Part shown: piece by piece, positions 51,893-60,976 of the stretch
Layout: each line of letters begins with the position of its first letter
How positions within the stretch are numbered: the stretch's first letter is position 1
Assembly: GCA_000277545.1 (NCBI GenBank)
Contig: AKXM01000055.1
Coordinates: forward strand, 248,001 to 312,000
Length of the DNA stretch: 64,000 bases
DNA from: Enterobacter sp. Ag1
GTDB lineage: Bacteria > Pseudomonadota > Gammaproteobacteria > Enterobacterales > Enterobacteriaceae
Reading direction: 5' to 3'
Position numbers and translations under genes: made by a program
The notes under the pieces: model-generated
The model's input: the letters and a program-made list of their open reading frames with translations, nothing else
What the model was told of the DNA's origin: nothing
Database searches by the model: none

Positions 51893-54016
51893 ATGAATTC
51901 TCTGTTTGCCAGTACGGCGCGTGGGCTTGAAGAGCTGTTAAAAACTGAACTAGAAAACCTGGGGGCCCAGGGCTGCCAGGTGGTTCAGGGCGGCGTACAT
52001 TTCCAGGGGGATACTCGTCTACTCTATCAAAGCCTGATGTGGAGCCGCCTGGCTTCGCGCATTTTGCTGCCGCTCAGCGAATGTAAAGTCTACAGCGATC
52101 TTGATCTTTATCTCGGCGTGATGGCGATCGACTGGCCGGCGCTGTTCGGGCCGGGCGCAACCTTTGCCGTGCATTTTAGCGGCCTGAACGAAACCATTCG
52201 CAACAGCCAGTACGGGGCGCTGAAGGTAAAGGATGCGATCGTTGACTCCTTTACACGTAAAAACCTGCCGCGTCCGGATGTCGATCGCGAGCAGCCGGAT
52301 CTGCGCATTAACGTCTGGCTGAATAAAGATACCGCCAGCATCGCCCTGGATCTCAGCGGCGAAGGCCTGCACCAGCGCGGCTACCGCGATGCAACCGGCG
52401 CGGCCCCTATTAAAGAGACGCTGGCAGCGGCTATCGTGATGCGCTCCGGCTGGCAGCACGGCACGCCGCTGTTGGATCCGATGTGCGGCTCCGGAACCTT
52501 GCTGATTGAAGGGGCGATGATCGCCACCGATCGTGCGCCGGGTCTGCACCGTAAGCATTGGGGCTTCCTGAACTGGGCGAAGCATGATACCGATATCTGG
52601 AAAGAGGTGGTAACCGAAGCCCAGGTTCGCGCCCGTCGCGGCCTGACTGAATATCAGTCTCGCTTCTATGGTTCTGATAACGACAGTCGCGTGATTGAAC
52701 GCGCCCGTGCCAACGCCCGCCGTGCGGGTCTGGCTGACGTGATCGGCTTCGACGTTAAGGATGTGGCGAACCTGGTCAATCCGCTGCCGGAAGGCCCGGC
52801 GGGGACGGTTATCAGCAACCCGCCATACGGCGAACGTCTGGAAAGCGAGCCGGCGCTGATTGCCCTGCACAGCCTCCTGGGTCGCCACCTGAAAAACCAG
52901 TTTGGCGGTTGGCATCTGTCGCTGTTCAGCGCCTCCCCTGAACTGCTGAGCTGCCTGCAGCTGCGCGCTGACCGCCAGTTTAAAGCCAAAAACGGCCCGT
53001 TGGATTGCGTACAGAAAAACTATCAGCTGGCGGCAAATCCTGCCGGCGTTGCCGCGGCCAGCGGCCAGATTGCCGAAGATTACGCCAACCGCCTGCGTAA
53101 AAACGTCAAGAAGCTCGACAAGTGGGCGCGTCAGGAAGGCATCGAATGCTATCGCCTGTACGATGGCGATCTGCCTGATTACAACGTGGCGGTTGACCGT
53201 TACGGCGACTGGGTTGTGGTGCAGGAGTACGCGCCCCCGAAAACCATCGATCCAAACAAAGCCCGCCAGCGTCTGTTTGACGTCATCGCGGCAACGCTTG
53301 CTGTGCTTGAGCTGCCGACGAACAAGTTGGTGTTAAAAACTCGCGAACGTCAGAAAGGGAAAAGCCAGTACCAGAAGATGGGTGAAAAGGGTGATTTCAT
53401 GGAAGTGAGCGAATATGACGCTCGCCTGTGGGTCAACTTGACCGACTATCTGGATACCGGCCTGTTCCTCGACCACCGCATTGCCCGCCGCATGCTGGGG
53501 CAGATGAGCAAAGGCAAAGACTTCCTGAACCTTTTTGCTTATACCGGTACTGCAACGGTACACGCGGGGCTGGGTGGGGCGAAAAGCACTACTACGGTAG
53601 ATATGTCCCGTACCTATCTTGAATGGGCAGAGCGCAACCTGCGCCTGAACGGCTTGACCGGCCGCGCCCATCGGCTGGTGCAGGCGGATTGCCTGGGCTG
53701 GCTGCGCGACAGCGACGAACAGTTCGACCTGATCTTTATTGACCCGCCGACGTTCTCTAACTCCAAGCGTATGGAAGACTCTTTCGACGTGCAGCGTGAC
53801 CACCTTGCGCTGATGAAAGATCTGAAGCGCCTGCTGCGTCGCGGCGGTACCATTATGTTCTCCAACAATAAACGTGGCTTCAAAATGGACTTCGCCGGCC
53901 TGGCGGAGCTGGGCCTGGTTGCACAGGAAATTACACAAAAAACGCAGTCGCAGGACTTTGCGCGCAACCGCCAGATCCATAACTGCTGGTTAGTCACTCA
54001 CGAATCCCGGGATTAA
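51893..54016 (+). CDS. rlmL: RlmL/RlmK fused 23S rRNA methyltransferase
   Basis: A two-domain enzyme that makes m2G2445 (RlmL half) and m7G2069 (RlmK half) in 23S rRNA. The 707 residues match E. coli (702). An N-terminal THUMP domain (about residues 45-155) leads to the first methyltransferase with the N2-G motif SNPPYGERL. The C-terminal methyltransferase shows [19 protein letters not shown] (SAM site) and [11 protein letters not shown] chose the ATG at 51893 ([11 protein letters not shown]); 18 extra codons upstream are not conserved. It is five bases before uup. Confidence 0.96.
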   Translation: MNSLFASTARGLEELLKTELENLGAQGCQVVQGGVHFQGDTRLLYQSLMWSRLASRILLPLSECKVYSDLDLYLGVMAIDWPALFGPGATFAVHFSGLNETIRNSQYGALKVKDAIVDSFTRKNLPRPDVDREQPDLRINVWLNKDTASIALDLSGEGLHQRGYRDATGAAPIKETLAAAIVMRSGWQHGTPLLDPMCGSGTLLIEGAMIATDRAPGLHRKHWGFLNWAKHDTDIWKEVVTEAQVRARRGLTEYQSRFYGSDNDSRVIERARANARRAGLADVIGFDVKDVANLVNPLPEGPAGTVISNPPYGERLESEPALIALHSLLGRHLKNQFGGWHLSLFSASPELLSCLQLRADRQFKAKNGPLDCVQKNYQLAANPAGVAAASGQIAEDYANRLRKNVKKLDKWARQEGIECYRLYDGDLPDYNVAVDRYGDWVVVQEYAPPKTIDPNKARQRLFDVIAATLAVLELPTNKLVLKTRERQKGKSQYQKMGEKGDFMEVSEYDARLWVNLTDYLDTGLFLDHRIARRMLGQMSKGKDFLNLFAYTGTATVHAGLGGAKSTTTVDMSRTYLEWAERNLRLNGLTGRAHRLVQADCLGWLRDSDEQFDLIFIDPPTFSNSKRMEDSFDVQRDHLALMKDLKRLLRRGGTIMFSNNKRGFKMDFAGLAELGLVAQEITQKTQSQDFARNRQIHNCWLVTHESRD

Positions 54017-54021
54017 TAGTC

Positions 54022-55929
54022 ATGTCATTAATTAGTATGCACGGTGCCTGGCTGTCGTTTAGCGACGCACCGCTGTTAGATAACACCGAATTACACATCG
54101 AAGAAAACGAACGCGTCTGTCTGGTCGGCCGTAACGGCGCGGGCAAATCAACGCTGATGAAGATCCTCAACCGCGAAGTCCCGCTGGACGATGGCCGCAT
54201 GGTTTATGAGCAGGATCTGATCGTCGCTCGCCTGCAGCAGGACCCGCCGCGTAACGTTGCGGGTACGGTGTATGACTTTGTAGCGGAAGGGGTGGAAGAG
54301 CAGGCGGAATACCTGAAGGCCTACCATGATATCTCCCACAAAGTAATGAGCGATCCGAGCGAGAAGAACCTCAACGAGATGGCTCGCATTCAGGAGATCC
54401 TCGATCATCAGGGCCTGTGGCAGCTTGATAGCCGTATTAACGAAGTGCTGGAGCAGCTTGGTCTTGAAGCTGATACCGAGCTGTCTGCGCTGTCCGGCGG
54501 CTGGCTGCGTAAAGCCGCGCTGGGGCGTGCGCTGGTCAGCTCTCCGCGCGTATTGCTGCTGGACGAACCGACTAACCACCTCGATATCGAAACCATCGAC
54601 TGGCTGGAAGGCTTCCTGAAAGAGTTCCAGGGCAGCATTATCTTTATCTCCCACGACCGTTCGTTTATCCGCAATATGGCCACCCGCATTGTCGATCTCG
54701 ATCGCGGCAAGCTGGTGTCTTACCCTGGCGATTACGATCAGTATCTGCTGGCGAAAGAAGAAGCCCTGCGCGTGGAAGAGTTACAGAACGCCGAGTTTGA
54801 CCGCAAGCTGGCGCAGGAAGAAGTGTGGATCCGCCAGGGCATCAAAGCGCGTCGCACCCGTAACGAAGGGCGCGTTCGTGCCCTGAAAGCGATGCGCCGT
54901 GAACGCGGTGAGCGTCGTGAAGTGATGGGCAGCGCGAAGATGCAGGTGGAAGAAGCGAGTCGCTCAGGCAAAATTGTCTTCGAGATGGAAGACGTTAACT
55001 ATCAGGTTGCCGGTAAAACGCTGGTGCGTGATTTTTCCGCGCAGGTGCTGCGTGGCGATAAAATCGCGCTGGTAGGGCCGAACGGCTGTGGCAAAACCAC
55101 GCTGCTGAAGCTGATGCTGAGCCAGCTTCAGGCCGACAGCGGCCGCGTACACTGCGGTACCAAACTGGAAGTGGCCTACTTCGATCAGCACCGTGCCGAG
55201 CTGGATCCTGACCGTACCGTGATGGATAACCTGGCGGAAGGTAAGCAGGAAGTGATGGTGAACGGCAAGCCGCGCCATGTGCTGGGTTACCTGCAGGACT
55301 TCCTGTTCCATCCCAAACGCGCGATGACGCCGGTGCGTGCGCTTTCCGGTGGGGAACGCAACCGTCTGCTGCTGGCGCGTTTGTTCTTAAAACCTAGCAA
55401 CCTGCTGATCCTCGATGAACCAACCAACGATCTGGACGTCGAAACCCTGGAGCTGCTGGAAGAGCTGATTGATGGTTACCAGGGCACCGTGATGCTGGTC
55501 AGCCACGATCGTCAGTTTGTCGACAATACCGTGACCGAGTGCTGGATCTTCGAAGGCCAGGGCAAAATTGGTCGCTATGTCGGTGGCTACCATGATGCCA
55601 AAGGCCAGCAGGGTTCCGCTCAGCCGCTGCGTCAGGCTGCTGCGGCTAAATCCGAGAAGGTCGAATCGCAAAAAGCAGAACCTGTTAAACGTGCCAATAG
55701 CAAACTAAGCTATAACCTGCAGCGCGAATTAGAGCAGTTGCCTCAACGGCTTGAGCAGCTTGAAGCCGATTTAGGCACGCTGCAGGCGAAGGTCGCCGAT
55801 GCTGATTTCTTCAACCAGCCGCACGATGTGACCCAAAAAGTCCTGGCGGAAATGGCCGCGGCGGAACAGGCTCTGGAAGAAGCATTTGAACGCTGGGAGT
55901 ACCTGGAAGCGCTGAAAAACGGCTCGTAA
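54022..55929 (+). CDS. uup: Uup, ABC-F ATPase
   Basis: A soluble ABC-F protein that acts on ribosomes and, in E. coli, lowers precise excision of transposons. The 635 residues equal E. coli Uup. Two ATPase domains carry Walker A GRNGAGKST (residues 36-44) and GPNGCGKTT, each with an LSGG signature (LSGGWLRKAALGRAL, LSGGERNRLLLARL). A basic linker (KARRTRNEGRVRALKAMRRE) and a C-terminal coiled coil are typical. It follows rlmL by five bases and precedes pqiA by sixteen. Confidence 0.97.
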   Translation: MSLISMHGAWLSFSDAPLLDNTELHIEENERVCLVGRNGAGKSTLMKILNREVPLDDGRMVYEQDLIVARLQQDPPRNVAGTVYDFVAEGVEEQAEYLKAYHDISHKVMSDPSEKNLNEMARIQEILDHQGLWQLDSRINEVLEQLGLEADTELSALSGGWLRKAALGRALVSSPRVLLLDEPTNHLDIETIDWLEGFLKEFQGSIIFISHDRSFIRNMATRIVDLDRGKLVSYPGDYDQYLLAKEEALRVEELQNAEFDRKLAQEEVWIRQGIKARRTRNEGRVRALKAMRRERGERREVMGSAKMQVEEASRSGKIVFEMEDVNYQVAGKTLVRDFSAQVLRGDKIALVGPNGCGKTTLLKLMLSQLQADSGRVHCGTKLEVAYFDQHRAELDPDRTVMDNLAEGKQEVMVNGKPRHVLGYLQDFLFHPKRAMTPVRALSGGERNRLLLARLFLKPSNLLILDEPTNDLDVETLELLEELIDGYQGTVMLVSHDRQFVDNTVTECWIFEGQGKIGRYVGGYHDAKGQQGSAQPLRQAAAAKSEKVESQKAEPVKRANSKLSYNLQRELEQLPQRLEQLEADLGTLQAKVADADFFNQPHDVTQKVLAEMAAAEQALEEAFERWEYLEALKNGS

Positions 55930-55945
55930 TCTAAGGAGAGTTACG

Positions 55946-57214
55946 ATGTGTGCCACGCACCACCATCGCTCGCATATTTTGTGTCGACAATGTGATTTGC
56001 TGGTGGCGCTGCCCGCCCTGCAGGATGGCCACAAAGCCTCCTGCCCGCGCTGTGGCACTCCGTTAGTCACGCAGTGGTTTTTACCGCGTCAGCGGCCAAC
56101 GGCTTACGCTTTGGCGGGGCTGTTTATGCTGCTGCTGGCTAACCTGTTTCCTTTCATCAATATGAAGGTGGCCGGGATCAGTAGCGAAGTCACGCTGATG
56201 CAAATTCCTGGCGTGATGTTTTCCGAGGATTACGCCAGCCTCGGCACCTTCTTTCTGCTTTTTGTTCAGGCGGTGCCGGCTTTTTGCCTGATAACCATCC
56301 TGCTGTTGGTCAACCAGGCAAAATTGCCTTTTGGGCTTAAACGCTGGCTGGCGCGAGTGCTGTTCCAGTTGAAAAGCTGGGGCATGGCGGAAATCTTCCT
56401 CGCCGGGGTATTGGTTAGCTTCGTGAAGCTGATGGCCTATGGTGACATTGGCGTGGGCAGCAGCTTTATTCCCTGGTGCCTGTTCTGCATTTTGCAGCTT
56501 CGAGCCTTCCAGTGCGTGGACCGGCGCTGGCTTTGGGATGATATTGCGCCCATGCCGCCAGTGCACCATCCGTTAAAAGTTGGTGTGTCGGGGATTAAGC
56601 AGGGGCTGCGCTCCTGTTCCTGCTGCACGGCTATCGTTGAGGCGGATACGCTGGTCTGCCCACGCTGCGGGACACACGGCCACGTTCGCCGCAGGCACAG
56701 CCTGCAGTGGACGCTGGCGCTGCTGATCACCTCCATTATGCTTTATCTGCCGGCAAACATTTTGCCGATCATGGTCACCGAAATGCTGGGCAGCAAATAT
56801 CCTTCCACCATTTTGGCCGGGGTGATCCTGCTCTGGAGTGAGGGATCTTATCCGGTGGCAATGGTGATTTTTATCGCCAGTATCATGGTGCCTACGCTAA
56901 AAATGATCGCCATCGCCTGGCTGTGCTGGGATGCAAAAGGGCACGGCAGGCGTGACAGCGAGCGAATGCACCTGATTTATGAAGTTGTTGAGTTTGTCGG
57001 CCGCTGGTCGATGATCGACGTATTTGTGATTGCCGTTCTCTCCGCGCTGGTGCGCATGGGCGGGCTGATGAATATCTACCCGGCTATGGGGGCGTTAATG
57101 TTTGCCTGTGTAGTGATTTTGACGATGTTTGCTGCGATGACCTTTGACCCTCGCTTGTCATGGGATCGCGCTGACGATGTAACTGATGAGGAGTCTTCCG
57201 AACATGGAAAATAA
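55946..57214 (+). CDS. pqiA: PqiA, inner-membrane subunit of the Pqi lipid-transport complex
   Basis: A polytopic inner-membrane protein that works with the MCE protein PqiB and lipoprotein PqiC to move lipids across the envelope; in E. coli it is induced by paraquat. The 422 residues match E. coli PqiA (417). Two zinc-ribbon-like Cys pairs (CRQCD/CPRCG near the N-terminus and CSCC/CPRCG in the middle) precede two blocks of membrane segments, the repeated family architecture. It overlaps pqiB by 11 bases. Confidence 0.95.
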   Translation: MCATHHHRSHILCRQCDLLVALPALQDGHKASCPRCGTPLVTQWFLPRQRPTAYALAGLFMLLLANLFPFINMKVAGISSEVTLMQIPGVMFSEDYASLGTFFLLFVQAVPAFCLITILLLVNQAKLPFGLKRWLARVLFQLKSWGMAEIFLAGVLVSFVKLMAYGDIGVGSSFIPWCLFCILQLRAFQCVDRRWLWDDIAPMPPVHHPLKVGVSGIKQGLRSCSCCTAIVEADTLVCPRCGTHGHVRRRHSLQWTLALLITSIMLYLPANILPIMVTEMLGSKYPSTILAGVILLWSEGSYPVAMVIFIASIMVPTLKMIAIAWLCWDAKGHGRRDSERMHLIYEVVEFVGRWSMIDVFVIAVLSALVRMGGLMNIYPAMGALMFACVVILTMFAAMTFDPRLSWDRADDVTDEESSEHGK

Positions 57215-58844
57215 GCACGGCGAGGCGAAAGTGCAGAAGGTAAAAAACTGGTCGCCGGTTTGGATCTTTCCCATCGTAACGGCGCTGATTGGCGCCTGGA
57301 TCCTGTTTTATCACTACAGCCATCAGGGGCCGGAAGTGACCCTGATCACTGCCAACGCAGAAGGGATTGAGGGCGGTAAAACCACCATCAAAAGCCGCAG
57401 CGTAGACGTTGGGGTAGTGGAGAGTGCACAGCTAACGGACGATCTACACCATGTAGAAATTAAGGCGCGGCTAAATTCCGGGATGGAGAAGCTGCTGCAC
57501 AAAGATTCCGTGTTCTGGGTGGTAAAACCGCAGGTGGGGCGCGAAGGGATCTCCGGGCTCGGCACGCTGCTGTCCGGCGCCTATATTGAGCTGCAGCCGG
57601 GGACCAAAGGCGAGCAGCCCGAGAACTATGCTCTGCTGGATGCGCCGCCGCTGGCGCCACCTGATGCCAAAGGCATTCGCATTACGCTCGACAGCAAAAA
57701 AGCGGGCCAGCTTACCCCTGGGGATCCGGTGCTGTTCCGCGGCTACCGCGTAGGCTCGGTGGAAACCAGCACCTTTGATACCAATAAGCGAGCGATTAGC
57801 TACCAGCTGTTTATTGCGGCGCCAAACGACAGGCTGATTACCAGCAACGTCCGTTTCTGGAAAGACAGCGGCATCGCCGTGGATATGTCCGCCCAGGGGA
57901 TGCGCGTGGAGATGGGGTCGTTAACCACGCTGTTTAGTGGGGGCGTCAGCTTCGACGTGCCTGAAGGCTGGGAGTGGGGCAAGCCGGTTGAAACGGGCGC
58001 TGACTTCCAGCTGTTTGACGATCAGAAAAGCATTCAGGATTCGCTGTATACCAACCATATCGATTACCTGATGTTCTTCAAAGATTCTGTTCGTGGTCTG
58101 CAGCCAGGTGCGCCGGTGGAATTCCGCGGCATTCGCCTGGGGACGGTGGCACAGGTTCCGTTCTTCAACGAAAAAATGCGCCAAAGCCTGAATGACGATT
58201 TCCGCATTCCGGTGCTGATCCGCATCGAGCCAGAACGTTTGAAAAATATGCTCGAAGATGGCGCGGATATCTCGACCAACCTGCAGGTATTGATCAAGCG
58301 CGGACTGCGTGCCTCGATGAAAACCGGGAGCCTGGTGACCGGAGCGCTGTTTATCGATCTCGATTTCTATCCGAAAGAGAAAGCGCTGGGCGATCTGCCT
58401 CAAATCGCGGGCTACCCGCTTATTCCAACGGTGAGCGGTGGCCTGGCGCAAATTCAGCAAAAACTGCTGGAGACGCTGGATAAAATCAACAACCTGCCGA
58501 TTAACCCGATGCTGGAACAGGCCACGAATACGCTGGCTGAAAGCCAGAAAACCATGCGCCACCTGCAGCAGACGCTGGACAATCTGAACAAGATTACTTC
58601 CAGTCAGTCGATGCAGCAGCTACCGGAAGATATGCAGAAAACGCTTCGCGAGCTGAACCGCAGTATGCAGGGCTTCCAGCCGGGCTCGGCGGCCTATAAC
58701 AAGATGGTGGCGGATATGCAGCGTCTTGATCAGGTGCTGCGCGAGCTGCAGCCGGTATTGCGTACGCTGAACGACAAGAGCAACTCGCTGATATTTGAAG
58801 CGAAGGATAAAAAGGATCCGCAGCCGAAGAGGGCACAACCATGA
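57204..58844 (+). CDS. pqiB: PqiB, MCE-domain periplasmic tunnel protein
   Basis: Forms the hexameric MCE tunnel spanning the periplasm in the Pqi system. The 546 residues equal E. coli PqiB. One N-terminal membrane segment (about residues 17-38) is followed by three MCE domains, marked by repeats such as GIEGGKTTIKSRSVDVG, GDPVLFRGYRVGSVE and GAPVEFRGIRLGTV. A long C-terminal coiled-coil needle (about residues 420-530) follows. The ATG at 57204 gives MENKHGEAK; it overlaps pqiA by 11 and pqiC by four bases. Confidence 0.96.
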   Translation: MENKHGEAKVQKVKNWSPVWIFPIVTALIGAWILFYHYSHQGPEVTLITANAEGIEGGKTTIKSRSVDVGVVESAQLTDDLHHVEIKARLNSGMEKLLHKDSVFWVVKPQVGREGISGLGTLLSGAYIELQPGTKGEQPENYALLDAPPLAPPDAKGIRITLDSKKAGQLTPGDPVLFRGYRVGSVETSTFDTNKRAISYQLFIAAPNDRLITSNVRFWKDSGIAVDMSAQGMRVEMGSLTTLFSGGVSFDVPEGWEWGKPVETGADFQLFDDQKSIQDSLYTNHIDYLMFFKDSVRGLQPGAPVEFRGIRLGTVAQVPFFNEKMRQSLNDDFRIPVLIRIEPERLKNMLEDGADISTNLQVLIKRGLRASMKTGSLVTGALFIDLDFYPKEKALGDLPQIAGYPLIPTVSGGLAQIQQKLLETLDKINNLPINPMLEQATNTLAESQKTMRHLQQTLDNLNKITSSQSMQQLPEDMQKTLRELNRSMQGFQPGSAAYNKMVADMQRLDQVLRELQPVLRTLNDKSNSLIFEAKDKKDPQPKRAQP

Positions 58845-59407
58845 AAAAGTGGCTCACGCTAGCCGCCGTCTTAGCGCTTTCCGCCTGTAGCGGGAGCGAC
58901 AATGGCAAAACGTACTATCAGCTGCCGCAAACTTCACAGCCTGCTATGCAGGCCGTGAGCCAGCCTGGAAGCCACTTGCTGTGGGTCGATCAGGTCACCG
59001 TGCCTGATTTCCTCGCCGGCACAGGGGTGGTTTACCAGACGACCGATGTGCAGTATGTCATCGCCACCAGCAACCTTTGGGCCAGCCCGCTTGACCAGCA
59101 GCTGCGCAATGCGCTGGTCAGCAATCTCAGCAGCGCATTGCCTGGCTGGGTGGTTGCCTCCCAGCCGCTAGGCCACGATCAGGATGCGCTCAGCGTGAAT
59201 GTGACCGGTTTTCACGGCCGCTATGATGGCAAGGTCATTGTCAGCGGAGAGTGGCTCCTGAAGCGTCAGGGCGAAATTATTAAGCGCCCGTTCCATATCG
59301 AACTGAAGCAACAGGATGACGGCTACGATGCCATGGTGAAAACCCTGGCTCAGGGCTGGCAGCAGGAAGCGAAGAGTATTGCTTCGGCGCTCACACGCCT
59401 TAATTGA
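58841..59407 (+). CDS. pqiC: PqiC (YmbA), outer-membrane lipoprotein of the Pqi complex
   Basis: A lipoprotein that docks the PqiB needle at the outer membrane. The 188 residues match E. coli (187). The lipobox LSAC is at residues 13-16, with the Cys as modified residue and Ser at +2, which favours outer-membrane sorting. A DUF330 (PqiC) domain follows. It overlaps pqiB by four bases, and a terminator with a UUCG-capped inner stem ends the operon. Confidence 0.95.
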   Translation: MKKWLTLAAVLALSACSGSDNGKTYYQLPQTSQPAMQAVSQPGSHLLWVDQVTVPDFLAGTGVVYQTTDVQYVIATSNLWASPLDQQLRNALVSNLSSALPGWVVASQPLGHDQDALSVNVTGFHGRYDGKVIVSGEWLLKRQGEIIKRPFHIELKQQDDGYDAMVKTLAQGWQQEAKSIASALTRLN

Positions 59408-59426
59408 TAGGTAAAATGATTGGTAC

Positions 59427-59475
59427 AAAAAAGCTGCGATTTTCACCTTCGGGTGGTCGCAGCTTTTCTTTTTTG
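59427..59475 (+). terminator. Rho-independent terminator after pqiC
   Basis: The 11-bp outer stem AAAAGCTGCGA (59429-59439) / TCGCAGCTTTT (59457-59467) encloses a CACC-TTCG-GGTG tetraloop hairpin and runs into a long T-tract. Confidence 0.93.
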
Positions 59476-59666
59476 CTGAACCGGTTAGCGACAGGCGCGC
59501 CTCAGTTTTTGTCGAAAAGATAACCATAATATCGCGGAAATGTGACATTGGCGTGAATTTTGCGCATTGACGCTCACTGAATTTCGCGTTATTGCTTATC
59601 CGTGGTTGCACATTTTGTAATCACTGTTTTCTTTTCCACCAGACAATGTAATGAGGGAAACGAGGC

Positions 59667-59834
59667 ATGAAGAGACAAAAACGAGATCGCCTGGAACGGG
59701 CACATCAACGTGGTTATCAGGCAGGTATCGCCGGACGCTCAAAAGAGATTTGTCCATATCAGACTCTGAATCAGAGGTCCTACTGGATGGGAGGCTGGCG
59801 AGAAGCCATGGAAGACAGGGCGGTTACTGCGTAA
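59667..59834 (+). CDS. rmf: Rmf, ribosome modulation factor
   Basis: A small basic protein made in stationary phase that pairs 70S ribosomes into inactive 100S dimers. It encodes 55 residues, the usual length, starting MKRQKRDRLERAHQRGYQAG and ending GGWREAMEDRAVTA, nearly identical to E. coli. It lies in a different frame from a longer, spurious open frame over the same DNA. GAGGG precedes the ATG; TGTAAT (59616-59621) with TTGCTT 18 bases upstream could be the promoter, but this is weak. In E. coli fabA follows; here a convergent ABC operon does. Confidence 0.95.
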   Translation: MKRQKRDRLERAHQRGYQAGIAGRSKEICPYQTLNQRSYWMGGWREAMEDRAVTA

Positions 59835-59849
59835 TCACTGTCTCTTTAG

Positions 59850-59887
59850 AAAAAGAAACCTCCGCATCGCGGAGGTTTCGCCTTTTT
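59850..59887. terminator. Bidirectional terminator between rmf and the ABC operon
   Basis: The perfect 11-bp stem GAAACCTCCGC (59855-59865) / GCGGAGGTTTC (59869-59879) has a 3-base loop. T-tracts lie on both sides (CCTTTTT on plus, TTTTTC on minus), serving rmf and the convergent transporter. Confidence 0.9.
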
Positions 59888-59905
59888 GGACGTGTGTAAC
59901 ATCGA

Positions 59906-60976
59906 TCAGGGTTTAGGGAAAATCCAGACGTGCTGCTCTGGCAACTGGAGATGATGCGGCTGAGCATCACGCATATCATTGCCGTAGGCGCGAATCACGA
60001 AATCATCTCCAGAGGTTCGGAAGAGATATTCCCAGCGATCGCCAAGGTACATGCTGGTTAACAGCGGCAGCGTCATGCCGTTTTCCCCCGGCAGATCGGC
60101 AATCCGTACGCGCTCCACGCGAATCACCGCCGTCCCTTCCTGCCCGGCCACGACGCCAGCCCCAGCTTTGCCCCAGAGCGCCCAGCCGCTGCCCTCAATG
60201 CGTGCTTTACCGTCGCGAACCTCAGTCACTTTACCGTTCAGGCGGTTATTGCTGCCCATAAACTCGGCGGTGAACAGCGTTTGCGGTGAGCCATACATCT
60301 CTTGCGGGGTGCCCTGTTGCTCAATTTTGCCGTTATTCAGCAGCAGAATACGGTCAGAAATGGCCATCGCTTCGTTCTGATCGTGGGTAACCATTAACGC
60401 CGACAGCCCTAGTTTGATAATCAGTTCTCTCAGGAAGACGCGGGCTTCTTCGCGCAGCTTCGCATCCAGGTTGGAAAGCGGTTCATCAAGTAAAATCACC
60501 GGCGGGTTATAAACCAGCGCCCGGCCAATCGCGACGCGCTGCTGCTGCCCACCGGATAGCTGATAAGGGTGGCGCTGGCCGAGGTGCCCAAGCCCCAACT
60601 GATCCAAAACGGCCTGTACACGCTGGTTGATTTCCGCCGTCGCCACTTTACGCAGCTTGAGCGGGTAAGCGACGTTTTCAAAGACGGTTTTATGCGGCCA
60701 CAGGGCATAAGACTGGAAGACCAGGCCAAGATTACGTTCTTCGGCCGGGATCTCTTTGCGGGATGCGCCGTCGTAAACGTTGCTTTTGCCGATAACAATT
60801 GTGCCCTGGGTGGGTTTTTCCAGCCCGGCGACGGCGCGCAGCAGCGTTGTTTTGCCGCTGCCGGAAGGGCCAAGCAAAGACACGACTTCGCCGCGCTTCA
60901 GCTCCATGGAAACGCCTTTCAGCACGGGGTTGTCGCAGTAGGTTAAGTGCAGGTTCTCGACCGATAACTCAATCAT
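59906..60976 (-). CDS. ABC importer ATPase of the FbpC/AfuC type
   Basis: The ATP-hydrolysing subunit of a three-gene importer. The 356 residues have Walker A GPSGSGKTT (about residues 36-44), signature LSGGQQQR and Walker B VILLDEPLSNLD, then a C-terminal TOBE-like domain (from about residue 245) that often binds regulators or substrate. It resembles the FbpC/AfuC (ferric or sugar-phosphate) class. Its start overlaps the permease stop by eight bases. The substrate is not shown by this subunit. It takes the place of fabA, which in E. coli follows rmf. Confidence 0.88.
   Translation of the reverse strand: MIELSVENLHLTYCDNPVLKGVSMELKRGEVVSLLGPSGSGKTTLLRAVAGLEKPTQGTIVIGKSNVYDGASRKEIPAEERNLGLVFQSYALWPHKTVFENVAYPLKLRKVATAEINQRVQAVLDQLGLGHLGQRHPYQLSGGQQQRVAIGRALVYNPPVILLDEPLSNLDAKLREEARVFLRELIIKLGLSALMVTHDQNEAMAISDRILLLNNGKIEQQGTPQEMYGSPQTLFTAEFMGSNNRLNGKVTEVRDGKARIEGSGWALWGKAGAGVVAGQEGTAVIRVERVRIADLPGENGMTLPLLTSMYLGDRWEYLFRTSGDDFVIRAYGNDMRDAQPHHLQLPEQHVWIFPKP

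Noticed and set aside
59651-59899. 82-codon open frame over rmf
   Set aside because: It is out of frame with rmf; the rmf frame (59667-59834) gives a protein nearly identical to E. coli RMF with the correct length.
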